Shown here piece by piece: positions 8,531 through 18,104 of a stretch of DNA of 64,000 nucleotides; the stretch's first letter is position 1; every line of letters starts with the position of its first letter. The position numbers and the translations under genes are program-made. The DNA is from Ignavibacteriales bacterium (GTDB taxonomy: Bacteria; Bacteroidota; Ignavibacteria; UBA10030; SZUA-254). Under the pieces are notes generated by a model. It saw only the letters and a program-made list of their open reading frames with translations. It was not told where the DNA came from and did not search any database. Location: assembly GCA_016218025.1 (NCBI GenBank), contig JACRFD010000074.1, positions 116,060 to 180,059 of the forward strand, written 5' to 3'.

Positions 8531-9466
8531 TTATTTGAACGCATTTAACCCGATAATTGCGGCTCCAAATGCAGCCGGGAATTTGGGTTTTTGTACAACG
8601 ACATTTGGAAGGGAATTAATAATTTTTTCACGCACCATTTTTGAGTATGCTGTATCAGATTCAAGCATGCCCCCCATTAAAGCTACAGGTAATTTTTTCT
8701 TCGGGCGTGATTGCATGATTAACACGCGGACATGTTCCATTAATTCAGAAGCATTTTTTACAAGAACAGAGTGAGCAATATGATCGAATGCTGCGGCAGC
8801 TTCGCAAACACGCGGAGCAAACGAAGCGATATCCGCCGAACCATGATATATTTTCTGAATAAGATCATCAATTGTTGAAACCTGAAAATGACTCAGGGCT
8901 TTTTTAGTAAGCTCAGTATTAACTCCGCGATTATCGTGCTGACGCATAACTGCATTCAACGCATCTCTGCCTATCGAGAAGCCGCTGCCTTCGTCACCGA
9001 GAATTTTCCCCCAGCCGCCTGTGCGAAGAATTTTCCCATCCTCATTTCGATAAAGGGCTATTGAGCCAGTCCCTGCAATTACAATAATTCCCGGACCTCC
9101 TGCAAACGCCGCTTCGAGAGCAATGCGGGCATCGGTCTCAACAATAATATTTTTCAGTGGAAATTTTTTCTTCGATGATAGAGTCTGTAAAGTACTCATA
9201 AGATCGTTTCGATCTGTGGCTCTTCCCGCTCCAGCCACTCCCAAAATTACGCTCTGTATCGCATCAGCCGAGCAAGCACCTTGCTGACAGCAAGTAAATA
9301 TAAGGTCGAACAAAACATTCGCCGATTCTTTAACTCCAATTGTTTGGATCTGCGTTGAACCGGCAGTTGCTTCAGTTGCGACGGTTCCGTCCAATCCAAC
9401 CAGAAGCGCATTGGTTTTTGTCCCGCCACCGTCAATCCCAATTACATACAAACGCTGTTCTAACAA
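8531..9466 (-). CDS. N-acetylglucosamine kinase, BadF/BadG/BcrA/BcrD ATPase family
   Basis: A 311-residue sugar kinase of the ASKHA fold that most likely phosphorylates GlcNAc in the cytoplasm. The phosphate-1 loop VIGIDGGGTKTNALLVG is at residues 8-24, the adenosine region AGTGSIALYRNEDG is central, GWGKILGDEGSGFSIGRDAL follows, and ALMGGMLES is near the end. These are the usual BadF-type GlcNAc kinase motifs. It precedes the GH3-beta-lactamase fusion (88-base gap, same strand), so GlcNAc released from wall fragments could be imported and phosphorylated. Substrate is inferred from family and neighbour; glucosamine or another amino sugar is possible. Confidence 0.82.
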   Translation of the reverse strand: MLEQRLYVIGIDGGGTKTNALLVGLDGTVATEATAGSTQIQTIGVKESANVLFDLIFTCCQQGACSADAIQSVILGVAGAGRATDRNDLMSTLQTLSSKKKFPLKNIIVETDARIALEAAFAGGPGIIVIAGTGSIALYRNEDGKILRTGGWGKILGDEGSGFSIGRDALNAVMRQHDNRGVNTELTKKALSHFQVSTIDDLIQKIYHGSADIASFAPRVCEAAAAFDHIAHSVLVKNASELMEHVRVLIMQSRPKKKLPVALMGGMLESDTAYSKMVREKIINSLPNVVVQKPKFPAAFGAAIIGLNAFK

Positions 9467-9627
9467 CTGTCCTCACAAATTGATTGAATATTCATACTTT
9501 ATTCAGTTCAAAAGTAGAAAAAAAGAGGATTATAAGCAAGCTAATCTTGATAAATGTCGCTTTCGATTTGACGTTGTTAAAATTTGGGTGATTTTTGGTA
9601 TAGAATTGAATTTCGCAATAAAAATGC

Positions 9628-9656
9628 TTACAATGTTCAGATTTCAATTTTATAAT
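9628..9656 (+). promoter_or_regulatory. Promoter of phoB-phoR, close to the start codon
   Basis: TTACAA (9628-9633), 17 bases, then a consensus TATAAT (9651-9656). The phoB ATG lies only 13 bases beyond the -10 element, so transcripts would have a leader of about 7 bases or fewer. No Shine-Dalgarno sequence is visible. No Pho-box repeats were seen here. Confidence 0.55.
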
Positions 9657-9669
9657 CTCTTTTAATACC

Positions 9670-10347
9670 ATGGCAAAAAGTATTCTAGTTGTAGATGATG
9701 AAAACGACATACTCGAACTGTTGAAGTATAATCTTCAAAAAGACGGATTCGATGTTATGATTGCCCGCAATGGAAACGAAGCGATTGCAAAAGCAAACCA
9801 AAAAACCGACTTGATAATTCTTGATGTTATGATGCCGGGATTAGACGGCTGGGAAGTGGTTCGCCAGTTGAAGAAAAAAAATCAGACATCGAAAATTCCA
9901 ATAATATTTTTGACGGCTAAAGGCGCCGAAGCCGATGAAGTTCTCGGTTTAGAGCTTGGCGCCGATGATTATATAGTAAAGCCGATAAGCATTCCGAAAC
10001 TGCTCGCCCGCATAAGAAATGTTTTCAGAAAGTATGAGGAAAAAGAATCGAAGCTTACTGCAATTAAAATCGGAGCGGTAGAAATATCTCCGATAGAACA
10101 CACCATAAAGATTAACGGTGTTGAAATATTTTTCCCGAAAAAAGAATTCGAAGTATTACATTATCTTGCCTTACATCCGAATCAGGTAATCACACGCGAA
10201 ACCTTGCTTTCAGTAATTTGGGGAGATGATGTACAGGTTGTAGAACGCACGGTCGATGTTCACATAAGAAAGATTAGAGAAAAATTGGATGCTCATGCCG
10301 ATATTATCGAAACAATCAAAGGCGTCGGTTATCGTTTACGTGATTGA
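9670..10347 (+). CDS. phoB: Phosphate regulon response regulator, OmpR/PhoB family
   Basis: A 225-residue two-domain regulator. The receiver (1-120) has the acidic pocket VVDDEND, the phospho-acceptor Asp in IILDVMMPGLDGWE, and the conserved Lys in YIVKPIS. The C-terminal winged-helix DNA-binding domain (about 130-225) contains ITRETLLSVIWGDD and the recognition-helix region RTVDVHIRKIREKL, ending in IKGVGYRLRD. It is followed two bases later by its histidine kinase. Two candidate Pho boxes with four repeats each lie upstream of the porin-pstS and pstCAB-phoU genes, which makes phosphate the likely signal rather than another OmpR-type input. Phosphorylated PhoB would activate those promoters. 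Confidence 0.88.
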   Translation: MAKSILVVDDENDILELLKYNLQKDGFDVMIARNGNEAIAKANQKTDLIILDVMMPGLDGWEVVRQLKKKNQTSKIPIIFLTAKGAEADEVLGLELGADDYIVKPISIPKLLARIRNVFRKYEEKESKLTAIKIGAVEISPIEHTIKINGVEIFFPKKEFEVLHYLALHPNQVITRETLLSVIWGDDVQVVERTVDVHIRKIREKLDAHADIIETIKGVGYRLRD

Positions 10348-10349
10348 TT

Positions 10350-11786
10350 ATGACTATTAGAATAAAACTTATTTTACTTCTTCTGATTTTATCGACTGCA
10401 ATTATTATCTCGATGGGGGTGTTTTCATCCTTTTCGTTGGATAATTATTTCCGGGAACGTTTAGTTACCGAAATGAAAACTCAGTCTGAAGAGATTGAAT
10501 ATTTCATAAGAAGCTCTATTACAACCGATGAATCGGCTTATTCTACTCTTCAACAATTCGCTTCATCAGCACATCTTAGATTGACGCTGATTACTGAAAA
10601 AGGATTGGTTATTTTTGAATCTGAGCTTAGTCAAAACCAGTTAGCGTCTGTAGATAATCATTCAGACCGACCTGAAATTAAAGAGGCGAGTGATAAATCG
10701 GTAGGCGTAAGTACGAGGCACAGTGCAACGCTGAAGACCGACATGTTATACTTTGCAAGGAAATTAGGAACTCCACTTCCCGTTCAAAGCGGTTACGCAG
10801 AAATCAAATTTATTCGCCTGAGCATGCCATTGACCAGCGTTCAAGAAGTAATGAGCGATATTCACGGTAAAATTATTCTTGTTGGCGTATTGATTCTGTT
10901 ATTTGTGGGAGGAATAGCATTCGTTATATCGCGAAAGACATCCCGTCCAATTGAGCAGATGGCATTCTATTCAGAGCAGATTCGAAACGGGAATTATGAA
11001 ATTAGTTTACCCAACTCGTCTACGAAAGAATTCAGAAAACTTGCCGAAACAATAAACGGCATGGTTGAAAAATTAAAGCAAGATATATCTCAATTAAAAA
11101 AATTGGAGCGTGTAAGAAACGAATTTCTTGGAAACGTTTCGCACGAATTACGAACTCCGATATTTGCAATCCAAGGAATGCTGGAAACTTTACTTGGCGG
11201 CGCCATCGACGATAAAACAGTTAACCGTGATTTTATTGATCGGGCGCTCCAGAACACACTTCGACTCAATACTCTTCTTGCAGATTTAATCGAGATATCC
11301 AGAATAGAATCGGGTGAAATGAAAATGAGTTTCCGCTATTTCGAGATAAACGATTTCTTAAAAACAATAGTCGAAGAATTTAATTCTTCTTTGCAGCATC
11401 CTCAGATTCCCATCAATCTTGACATACCCTCTCATCCTACGGAAGTTTACGGCGACAAGGAAAGATTGAGGCAGGTGTTGATTAATTTAATAGATAACGC
11501 ACTGAACTATAATGTACCTAATGGCTGGATAAAAATTAGGTACGAGGATCTTGCTTCTTCTGTTCGAATAATTGTTGAAGATTCAGGTGTGGGAATTCCA
11601 GAAGATAATCTCCCACGCATATTCGAACGGTTTTATCGCGTTGGCAAGGAGCGATCACGTGAAGCAGGCGGCACGGGACTTGGGCTTGCTATAGTGAAAC
11701 ATATCATCGAAGCACACGGGAGTAAAGTTGAAGTGCAAAGTGAAGTTGGAAAAGGCAGCGCCTTCAGTTTTATTCTGAAAAGTTAA
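10350..11786 (+). CDS. phoR: Phosphate regulon sensor histidine kinase, PhoR type
   Basis: A 478-residue membrane kinase, reading from the ATG at 10350 two bases after the phoB stop; an in-frame TTG at 10344 is less likely. TM1 is at about 5-27, an extracytoplasmic sensor segment follows to about 170, and TM2 (IILVGVLILLFVGGIAFVI) leads into a HAMP-like linker. The HisKA domain has NVSHELRTP with the phospho-accepting His. The ATPase domain has the N box (INLIDNALNYN), G1 (EDSGVGIPEDNL) and G2 (GGTGLGLAIVKHI). It would phosphorylate PhoB when phosphate is low, with PstSCAB and PhoU providing inhibition in the known systems. Confidence 0.86.
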   Translation: MTIRIKLILLLLILSTAIIISMGVFSSFSLDNYFRERLVTEMKTQSEEIEYFIRSSITTDESAYSTLQQFASSAHLRLTLITEKGLVIFESELSQNQLASVDNHSDRPEIKEASDKSVGVSTRHSATLKTDMLYFARKLGTPLPVQSGYAEIKFIRLSMPLTSVQEVMSDIHGKIILVGVLILLFVGGIAFVISRKTSRPIEQMAFYSEQIRNGNYEISLPNSSTKEFRKLAETINGMVEKLKQDISQLKKLERVRNEFLGNVSHELRTPIFAIQGMLETLLGGAIDDKTVNRDFIDRALQNTLRLNTLLADLIEISRIESGEMKMSFRYFEINDFLKTIVEEFNSSLQHPQIPINLDIPSHPTEVYGDKERLRQVLINLIDNALNYNVPNGWIKIRYEDLASSVRIIVEDSGVGIPEDNLPRIFERFYRVGKERSREAGGTGLGLAIVKHIIEAHGSKVEVQSEVGKGSAFSFILKS

Positions 11787-11826
11787 TGCATCACTGATAG
11801 CATAAAACTTAACTGAACTGAATAAT

Positions 11827-12516
11827 TTATTGCTCAACTGATAATCTATAACCAATCCCAGATTCAGTTAACAATAATTTTGGATTAGTAGAATCTATTT
11901 CAAGTTTTTTTCTTAGCTGAGCAACATAAATCCGAGAGTATTGACTTTCCTCCTCAAACGTGGGACCCCATATTTCTTTTAAAATATATCGATGAGTTAG
12001 AACTTTACCCGCATTGCGAACGAATAGGGTTAACAAAGAATATTCTGTCGGTGTAAGTTTTATAACTTCTCCATTCTTTTTGACAATTCTATTCGCAAGA
12101 TCGACATAAAGCGAACCGCTCTGGAAAAGTGTCCCTTTTTCGGTTATTTCGCCATGACGAAGTGACGTACGAACACGTGCAAGAAGTTCACCGGAACGAA
12201 ATGGTTTCGTAAGATAATCGTCAGCTCCTGCATCAAGCGCACCTATAATATCTTGTTCACTCGCGCGGACGGATAAAATAATGATCGGAATCGTGGCCCA
12301 TTCTCTAAGTTTCTTTAGAACCCCAATGCCATCCATGTCCGGCAAACCTAAATCCAAAATTACAATCTCCGGGCGAACCATGGCAACCTGTTGTAAGCCC
12401 TCTTCTCCGGATGCAGCAAAATAAACTTTATATCCGGCAGCTTCAAGTGTAATCTGCAAAAGACGCCGTATCTGTATCTCATCATCAATAACAAGAACCA
12501 ACGATTGATTACTCAT
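11827..12516 (-). CDS. kdpE: KdpE response regulator
   Basis: A 229-residue OmpR-family regulator. The receiver has VIDDEIQIRRLL, the phosphorylation site VILDLGLPDMDGIG and KPFRSGELLARVR. The winged helix has LTPTEYSLLTLFVRNAGKVLTHRYILKEIWGP and a C-terminal LLTESGIGYRL. The position right after kdpD (2-base gap) in the kdp operon identifies it. It activates kdp transcription when potassium is low; a direct repeat resembling the known KdpE operator lies upstream of kdpF. Convergent with phoR, 40 bases apart, with no clear terminator hairpin between them. Confidence 0.93.
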   Translation of the reverse strand: MSNQSLVLVIDDEIQIRRLLQITLEAAGYKVYFAASGEEGLQQVAMVRPEIVILDLGLPDMDGIGVLKKLREWATIPIIILSVRASEQDIIGALDAGADDYLTKPFRSGELLARVRTSLRHGEITEKGTLFQSGSLYVDLANRIVKKNGEVIKLTPTEYSLLTLFVRNAGKVLTHRYILKEIWGPTFEEESQYSRIYVAQLRKKLEIDSTNPKLLLTESGIGYRLSVEQ

Positions 12517-12518
12517 AT

Positions 12519-15194
12519 TTACTCTTTCACAACATTTTGATTGAGAAATTGCATAGGGAATCTAATCGTAAATCTAGCTCCGCCTTCTTTTTTATTTTCA
12601 ACTTTAATCGCACCATTATGTGCCGCAACAAAACCTTGAGCGATTGATAATCCAAGACCCGTTCCCCCCGCTTTGCTGCCCGGAACCCGGTAGAATTTTT
12701 CAAAGATTCTTTGTATCGCTTCCTTCGGGAAACCGGAACCATTATCGGAAATAATGAGTATACATTCCTGATCTTCGACAAAAGCCTGTATCTGGATATT
12801 GGAATCCGGTGGTGTATACAACGTTGCGTTGTGAAGAAGATTTGTAATAACTTGTTCAATAAGAACGAAATCCAATTTGACTAATGGCATATCGGATGAT
12901 ACATCAACAATAATTTTGTGCTTTGATAATTCCCGGTCAAGTTTTCGTAATGCCGTGTTTATCAAATCATTAATATCACACCAATCAAGTGCAGGTTTGA
13001 TTCTACCCGATTCAAGCCGCGTCATGTCTAAAAGATTATCGATCAAACGATTTAACCGTTCTGCGGCAGTATGGATTTCATCAGTTAGATTTTCCTTTAC
13101 TTCGGAATTGTTCACAGTTTTGTTTTCGAGTATGGTTTCAGATGCACTAATGATTGCCGCTATCGGAGTACGAAGCTCATGTGAAATCGAATTGAAAAGT
13201 GTTTTATATAACTGTTCGGATTCTACGAAGGCAATAGATTTTTGCGCAATCTCATTGAGTTGTTCACGTTCAAGTGTCGAGGCAATCTGACTGATAAAAT
13301 TTTGTAATAATGTATCTTGGTCATTCGAGAGTTGTTGGCTTCGATTGAATTTCACACCGATGACACCAAGAGGATAACGTGGACCAGACATAGGATAGTA
13401 AGTAGCTTGTGCGAATGGAAGAGTATCCGTAAACTTTCCGGCTTTCTTTTCGTTCCAATAAACCCAAACAGCAACGCTGAATTCTTTTTCGTCTACTTTG
13501 AATGTACTTACTTGATGTGCTTTTGTGAATATATCTCCATCTACATCACTCAGAAAGACAGTCACTTCAGCATCGAAAAATTTTTTAATGTTTGTAACAA
13601 CCGCCCGCGCGACTTCATTCTGTCCTCTTGCACTCGACAAATCTTTTGTGAGATTGTATAAAGCAACGGCTCGTTCTTCACGCTGTCGTACAGCTTTTTC
13701 TCTTGCGCGAATGCGTGCTGTTAATGTTCCGGTAATTGCTGCAATTGCGAAATAGGTTATCACCATAAGAATATCTTGCCCGGATGCTATGGCGAATGTA
13801 AAGCGAGGAGGTATGAAGAAAAAGTCCCACACTAACGCACCCCAGGCGGCTGCAAGAATTACGGGACCTGCACTAAGTTTTAGCGGAAGCAGCGCAACAG
13901 TAAGAAGCAGAATCAACGATACAGTTTGATAGCCCAAGAATGAAGTGACTGGATAGCACAGCATCGCGATAACGCTTACAGCGGCTACTGCGGCAATATA
14001 TTGAAGAAAGTTGGATTGTATTTCGGGAAAATGACTCGGTTTTGATTTTACTGATGATTCTTCAGTACCTCCAACTACGTATATATCAAGATCGCCGCTT
14101 TTTTCAATAACCCGGTCAAGCAGGTTTTTTCTAAAGAAAAATAATCGTTGCGGTTTTCCCAGCAAAATTTGAGTGGCGTTTTGCTCGCGTGCTACACGTA
14201 CAAGCGCTTGAGCAACATCTTCGTCTGCAGTTGTTATTATTTCTGCACCAAGCTCTTGAGCAAGTTTAATATTTTTTGAAAGTTGTGCTTTATCAGATTC
14301 CGAAAACGATTTTGCAGTCTCAACTGTTACGGCGACAAGCGAAGCATTCATTGTGTATGCCATTCGGCGTGCCCAACGAATCAGAGATGCACTCTGTGGA
14401 CTTTGACTAATACCGACAAGCAAACGCTGCCCGGACTTCCAGGGACCGGAAATCCTTTGCGTTTGCATATAATCTCGTAACTGGTGATCCACTCGTTCGG
14501 CGGTAAGACGCAATGCCATCTCACGAAGCGCAGTGAGATTTCCTTTACGGAAGAAATTCTGAATCGCTTGCTGTGAGCGCTCAGGTGTGTAAACTTTTCC
14601 TTCCGACAATCGCTTTAGCAATTCGTCCGGCGGGATATCGATAATTTCAACTTCATCTGCCTGATCAAACATTGAATCAGTGACAGTTTCTCGGATAGTA
14701 GAGCCGGTGATTTGAGAAACAGTATCTGCACGGCTTTCAAGATGTTGGACGTTGAGCGTTGTGTAAACATCGATGCCGTTGTCGAGAAGTTCTTGAACGT
14801 CTTGATACCGCTTCGTGTGCCTGCTGCCGGGTGCGTTCGTATGTGCAAGCTCATCAACAAGAACAAGCTTTGGTTTGCGGGAAAGGATTGCATCGAGATC
14901 CATTTCCTCAAGAAAAGTTCCTCGGTACTCGAGTTTCTTTCGAGGGATGACTATGAGACCTTGCAATAGCGATTCTGTCTCAACTCGCTTGTGTGTCTCA
15001 ACATAACCAACTACCACATCGATGCCCTTCGACTTTGCATCGTGCGCTGACTTAAGCATATCGTACGTTTTGCCAACGCCAGCACACATGCCGAAGAAAA
15101 TCTTCAGCTTTGCCTTTGTTGCTTTCTCATCTTCCTTTTTTAAGGAGGCGAGGAGGGCATCGGGATCGGGGCGGATTTGATCAAGTGACTGCAT
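12519..15194 (-). CDS. kdpD: KdpD potassium sensor histidine kinase
   Basis: Osmosensitive K+ channel sensor kinase. The N-terminal KdpD domain has a Walker-A-like GMCAGVGKTYDML and VDELAHTNAPGSRHTKRYQDV. A universal-stress-like domain follows (LLVGISQSPQSASLIRWARRM), then four membrane helices (LQYIAAVAAVSVIAMLCYPV to the DILMVITYFAIAAIT segment), a GAF-like domain, HisKA (FNSISHELRTP) and the ATPase (VITNLLHNATLYT, ISDNGSGFP, GGTGLGLSIAQGF). The frame opens at 15248, but the ATG at 15194 is preferred: GGAGGG lies upstream of it in the gap after the kdpC stop, giving 891 residues. The longer start would overlap kdpC by 23 bases. The product is secure; the start is moderately sure. Confidence 0.93.
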   Translation of the reverse strand: MQSLDQIRPDPDALLASLKKEDEKATKAKLKIFFGMCAGVGKTYDMLKSAHDAKSKGIDVVVGYVETHKRVETESLLQGLIVIPRKKLEYRGTFLEEMDLDAILSRKPKLVLVDELAHTNAPGSRHTKRYQDVQELLDNGIDVYTTLNVQHLESRADTVSQITGSTIRETVTDSMFDQADEVEIIDIPPDELLKRLSEGKVYTPERSQQAIQNFFRKGNLTALREMALRLTAERVDHQLRDYMQTQRISGPWKSGQRLLVGISQSPQSASLIRWARRMAYTMNASLVAVTVETAKSFSESDKAQLSKNIKLAQELGAEIITTADEDVAQALVRVAREQNATQILLGKPQRLFFFRKNLLDRVIEKSGDLDIYVVGGTEESSVKSKPSHFPEIQSNFLQYIAAVAAVSVIAMLCYPVTSFLGYQTVSLILLLTVALLPLKLSAGPVILAAAWGALVWDFFFIPPRFTFAIASGQDILMVITYFAIAAITGTLTARIRAREKAVRQREERAVALYNLTKDLSSARGQNEVARAVVTNIKKFFDAEVTVFLSDVDGDIFTKAHQVSTFKVDEKEFSVAVWVYWNEKKAGKFTDTLPFAQATYYPMSGPRYPLGVIGVKFNRSQQLSNDQDTLLQNFISQIASTLEREQLNEIAQKSIAFVESEQLYKTLFNSISHELRTPIAAIISASETILENKTVNNSEVKENLTDEIHTAAERLNRLIDNLLDMTRLESGRIKPALDWCDINDLINTALRKLDRELSKHKIIVDVSSDMPLVKLDFVLIEQVITNLLHNATLYTPPDSNIQIQAFVEDQECILIISDNGSGFPKEAIQRIFEKFYRVPGSKAGGTGLGLSIAQGFVAAHNGAIKVENKKEGGARFTIRFPMQFLNQNVVKE

Positions 15195-15225
15195 CAATGA
15201 AATATAATAATTCCCTCCCTCACAT

Positions 15226-15807
15226 TCACTTCTTCTCATCCAACTCAAGATTCAGCATAACCACATTCACTCTTGGCTCACCCAAAAACCCAAATTGCGG
15301 CGCTTCTATGTGATTTTGGACGAGCGTTTTGAGTAGTACTTTCTTTTGCTCATCAAAGCCACGGGTTTGAGCAATGCGGTTTACTTGAAGGAACGCAGCT
15401 TCGGGACTGATGTGCGGATCGATGCCGCTGCCTGAAGCAAAGAGCATCTCCGTAGGCACGATTGTGTTCGGGGGAAGAAAATTCTTTTCGATAAAATGTT
15501 TCCGCCGTTCTTCGACAAAATCCTTCAACGCTTTGCTTGTTGGTCCCAGGTTGCTTGCGCCCGAAGGAAGCGGATTATAATCAATTGCCGACGGACGATT
15601 CCAGAAGTATTTGTCGCTTTGAAATTTCTGTGCGATCAATTCTGAGCCAATAACTTCACCGTTCTTTTCTATCATGCTGCCGTTAGATTTGTTAGGAAAA
15701 ACTAATTGAGCGATAACTGTCATCAATACAGGATAAAGAACACCGGTAAGGATTGTCATAATCGCTAAAATTTTGATCGAAGTTATTATATGAGTCTTTA
15801 ACTGCAT
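15226..15807 (-). CDS. kdpC: KdpC, potassium-transporting ATPase small subunit
   Basis: A 193-residue subunit that stabilises the KdpFABC complex and assists ATP binding to KdpB. One N-terminal membrane helix (TSIKILAIMTILTGVLYPVLMTVIAQLVFP) is followed by a periplasmic domain with GSELIAQKFQSDKYFWNRPSAIDYNPLPSGASNLGP and GSGIDPHISPEAA, both hallmark KdpC motifs. Its ATG overlaps the stop of a 58-residue ORF (TAATG), which suggests translational coupling to that unannotated gene. Length is normal. Confidence 0.96.
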   Translation of the reverse strand: MQLKTHIITSIKILAIMTILTGVLYPVLMTVIAQLVFPNKSNGSMIEKNGEVIGSELIAQKFQSDKYFWNRPSAIDYNPLPSGASNLGPTSKALKDFVEERRKHFIEKNFLPPNTIVPTEMLFASGSGIDPHISPEAAFLQVNRIAQTRGFDEQKKVLLKTLVQNHIEAPQFGFLGEPRVNVVMLNLELDEKK

Positions 15808-15983
15808 TATGGCTTGCTCTGAATTCTTTTTACTGTATCTGTAGAAGTTGTGTCAACTAAATCAAAACTTTTCCATACTGGTTTTGGGGAATCAGTAAAA
15901 TTTGTGTGAAGAAATGATTCTATAATTATGACTATCAAGATTGCAAGAATCAAACAATAGAGAGGACATATTTTGTTTTTCAT
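15807..15983 (-). CDS. Small single-pass membrane protein between kdpB and kdpC (unrecognised)
   Basis: An open frame of 58 codons fills the gap between kdpB and kdpC on the same strand. It begins with ATG (MKNKICPLYC), runs through a very hydrophobic helix (LILAILIVIII, about 11-21) and ends in a polar tail rich in Thr, Asp and Lys. Its TAA stop shares a base with the kdpC start codon, the arrangement expected for coupled genes. kdpB ends the other side with only 13 bases between. I do not recognise a family. Canonical kdp operons have only the small kdpF, which here is present separately before kdpA. It could be an extra subunit or regulator of the pump, or simply a chance frame; the tight packing favours a gene. 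Confidence 0.55.
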   Translation of the reverse strand: MKNKICPLYCLILAILIVIIIESFLHTNFTDSPKPVWKSFDLVDTTSTDTVKRIQSKP

Positions 15984-15996
15984 AAAAATGACTCAG

Positions 15997-18099
15997 CTAT
16001 ATTAAATTAATCCAGTTTATAACAATATCAATCAATTTGATGCCGATGAACGGTGCAATCAATCCGCCTACACCGTAGATCAAAATGTTTTTTCTGAGAA
16101 CTGCACTGGCACCGATTGCGCGATACTTCACTCCGCGCAGTGCAAGCGGAATCAACGATATAATAATAAGTGCGTTAAAAATCACTGCACTAAGGACCGC
16201 ACTTTCAGGCGATGCGAGCTTCATGATATTTAAAGCAGCAAGAGGACCCGCACTTCCGTTCACTGCATACAATGTTCCCGTGATTGCAGGTATGATTGCA
16301 AAATATTTCGCCACATCATTAGCAATGCTGAACGTTGTGAGTGCACCTCGCGTCATGAGAAGCTTCTTGCCTGTCTCTACAACTTCGATTAGTTTGGTCG
16401 GATTACTGTCGAGATCTACCATATTTCCTGCCTCACGTGCTGCCTGCGTGCCGCTGTTCATTGCGATACCGACATCAGCTTGCGCAAGTGCCGGGGCATC
16501 GTTCGTGCCATCGCCGATCATGCCAACCAACCGTCCATTTGCTTGCTCTTCACGGATTCGGTTCAATTTATCTTCCGGTTTCGCTTGGGCAATAAAATCA
16601 TCAACTCCTGCTTCGGCAGCAATCGCGGCTGCGGTCAGCGGATTATCTCCTGTAATCATCACGGTTCGGATACCCATCTTTCGCAACTGCGCAAAGCGCT
16701 CCTTGATTCCACCCTTCACCACGTCTTTCAATCTTATTACTCCGAGCACTTCATTGTTTTCCGCAACAATCAATGGCGTCGATCCTTGATGAGCAATTTC
16801 TTCTACTATTTTTTGTAATGCCTGAGGAAAATTTCTTCCGTTTTGTTTCAATAAAGTTTTGATGGCTTCCGATGAACCTTTTCGAATAATGCGCTGCGCA
16901 ATTCCATCTCTTGCCGGAATATCAACACCGCTCATTTGTGTTTGAGCAGTGAAAGGAACAAAATGTGCGGCAATATCCGACACCGTTCTGCCTCGCAGCC
17001 CATATTTTTCTTTTGCTAGAATCACAATTGATCGACCTTCAGGTGTTTCATCGGCGAGCGAGGAGAGTTGTGCAGCATCGGCAAGCCGCTCATTTGAAAT
17101 TCCGTCAGCATGGATAAATTCAGTTGCCATGCGATTGCCAAAAGTGATTGTGCCGGTTTTGTCGAGCAATAGTACGTCTACGTCTCCTGCTGCCTCCGCC
17201 GCACGACCACTGGTTGCGATGACGTTCTGACGAATTAACCGATCCATACCGCTGATTCCAATTGCACTCAACAATCCGCCGATTGTTGTAGGGATTAAGC
17301 AAACCAATAACGAAACTAGAATGGGCAGCGTAACGAGGTTTTGTGTAGATTGTCCGGAGGCGGAAATACTATACTGTACAAATGCCGGCAACGAAGAGAC
17401 CGCAAGAAGAAAAATGATTGAGAGCGCCGAAAGCAAAATAGTGAGAGCAATTTCGTTTGGCGTTTTCTGTCTTTTTGAACCTTCCACGAGTGAGATAATC
17501 CTATCGAGGAAAGTGTTACCTTGTTCCGACGTAATCTCGATGAGAATCCGATCACTCAAGACTTTTGTCCCGCCGGTTACTGCACTCCTATCCTCTCCGC
17601 TTTCACGAATTACAGGAGCCGATTCACCAGTGATCGCAGATTCGTCAACGCTTGCAATTCCTTCAACAACAATACCGTCGGCGGGAATAACGTCTCCTGC
17701 TTCACAAATGACAATTTCACCCTTTCGCAGTGATGATGCATTTATGAGAGCTATTCCTCCATTGGATTTAACCTTTGCGACAATCTGATTGCGCTGGTTA
17801 CGTAAAGCGTTGGCTTGCGCTTTACCGCGTCCTTCTGCAATCGCTTCAGCAAAGTTTGCAAATAAAACTGTAAACCATAACCAAATCGTAATTTGAAAAT
17901 TGAACGCAGAAAAATATCCGTTCAATGTATCCTCGATAAATATATAAGTAGTTATGACGGAGCCGACTGCCACCAAAAACATAACCGGATTCTTAATGAG
18001 CAATCGAGGATGAAATTTTTTAAATGAATCTTTCAATGCCTGAAGAATAATTACCTTATCGAATAGCGCGGTTGGTTTGATATTTAATGATTGATCCAT
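15997..18099 (-). CDS. kdpB: KdpB, potassium-transporting ATPase catalytic subunit
   Basis: A 700-residue P-type ATPase that hydrolyses ATP to drive K+ uptake through KdpA. Visible are the actuator motif [13 protein letters not shown], the phosphorylation motif DKTGTIT (Asp phosphorylated), the nucleotide-domain KGSSEAI, and the hinge [37 protein letters not shown]. Hydrophobic segments at the N-terminus, around residues 220-290 and at the C-terminus fit the usual seven-helix layout. It starts 5 bases after kdpA ends. Length and motifs are fully typical. Confidence 0.97.
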   Translation of the reverse strand: MDQSLNIKPTALFDKVIILQALKDSFKKFHPRLLIKNPVMFLVAVGSVITTYIFIEDTLNGYFSAFNFQITIWLWFTVLFANFAEAIAEGRGKAQANALRNQRNQIVAKVKSNGGIALINASSLRKGEIVICEAGDVIPADGIVVEGIASVDESAITGESAPVIRESGEDRSAVTGGTKVLSDRILIEITSEQGNTFLDRIISLVEGSKRQKTPNEIALTILLSALSIIFLLAVSSLPAFVQYSISASGQSTQNLVTLPILVSLLVCLIPTTIGGLLSAIGISGMDRLIRQNVIATSGRAAEAAGDVDVLLLDKTGTITFGNRMATEFIHADGISNERLADAAQLSSLADETPEGRSIVILAKEKYGLRGRTVSDIAAHFVPFTAQTQMSGVDIPARDGIAQRIIRKGSSEAIKTLLKQNGRNFPQALQKIVEEIAHQGSTPLIVAENNEVLGVIRLKDVVKGGIKERFAQLRKMGIRTVMITGDNPLTAAAIAAEAGVDDFIAQAKPEDKLNRIREEQANGRLVGMIGDGTNDAPALAQADVGIAMNSGTQAAREAGNMVDLDSNPTKLIEVVETGKKLLMTRGALTTFSIANDVAKYFAIIPAITGTLYAVNGSAGPLAALNIMKLASPESAVLSAVIFNALIIISLIPLALRGVKYRAIGASAVLRKNILIYGVGGLIAPFIGIKLIDIVINWINLI

Positions 18100-18104
18100 A
18101 AAAT

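Noticed and set aside
16085..16789. 234-residue plus-strand frame
   Set aside because: Antisense shadow of kdpB; serine/isoleucine-rich composition and no motif.
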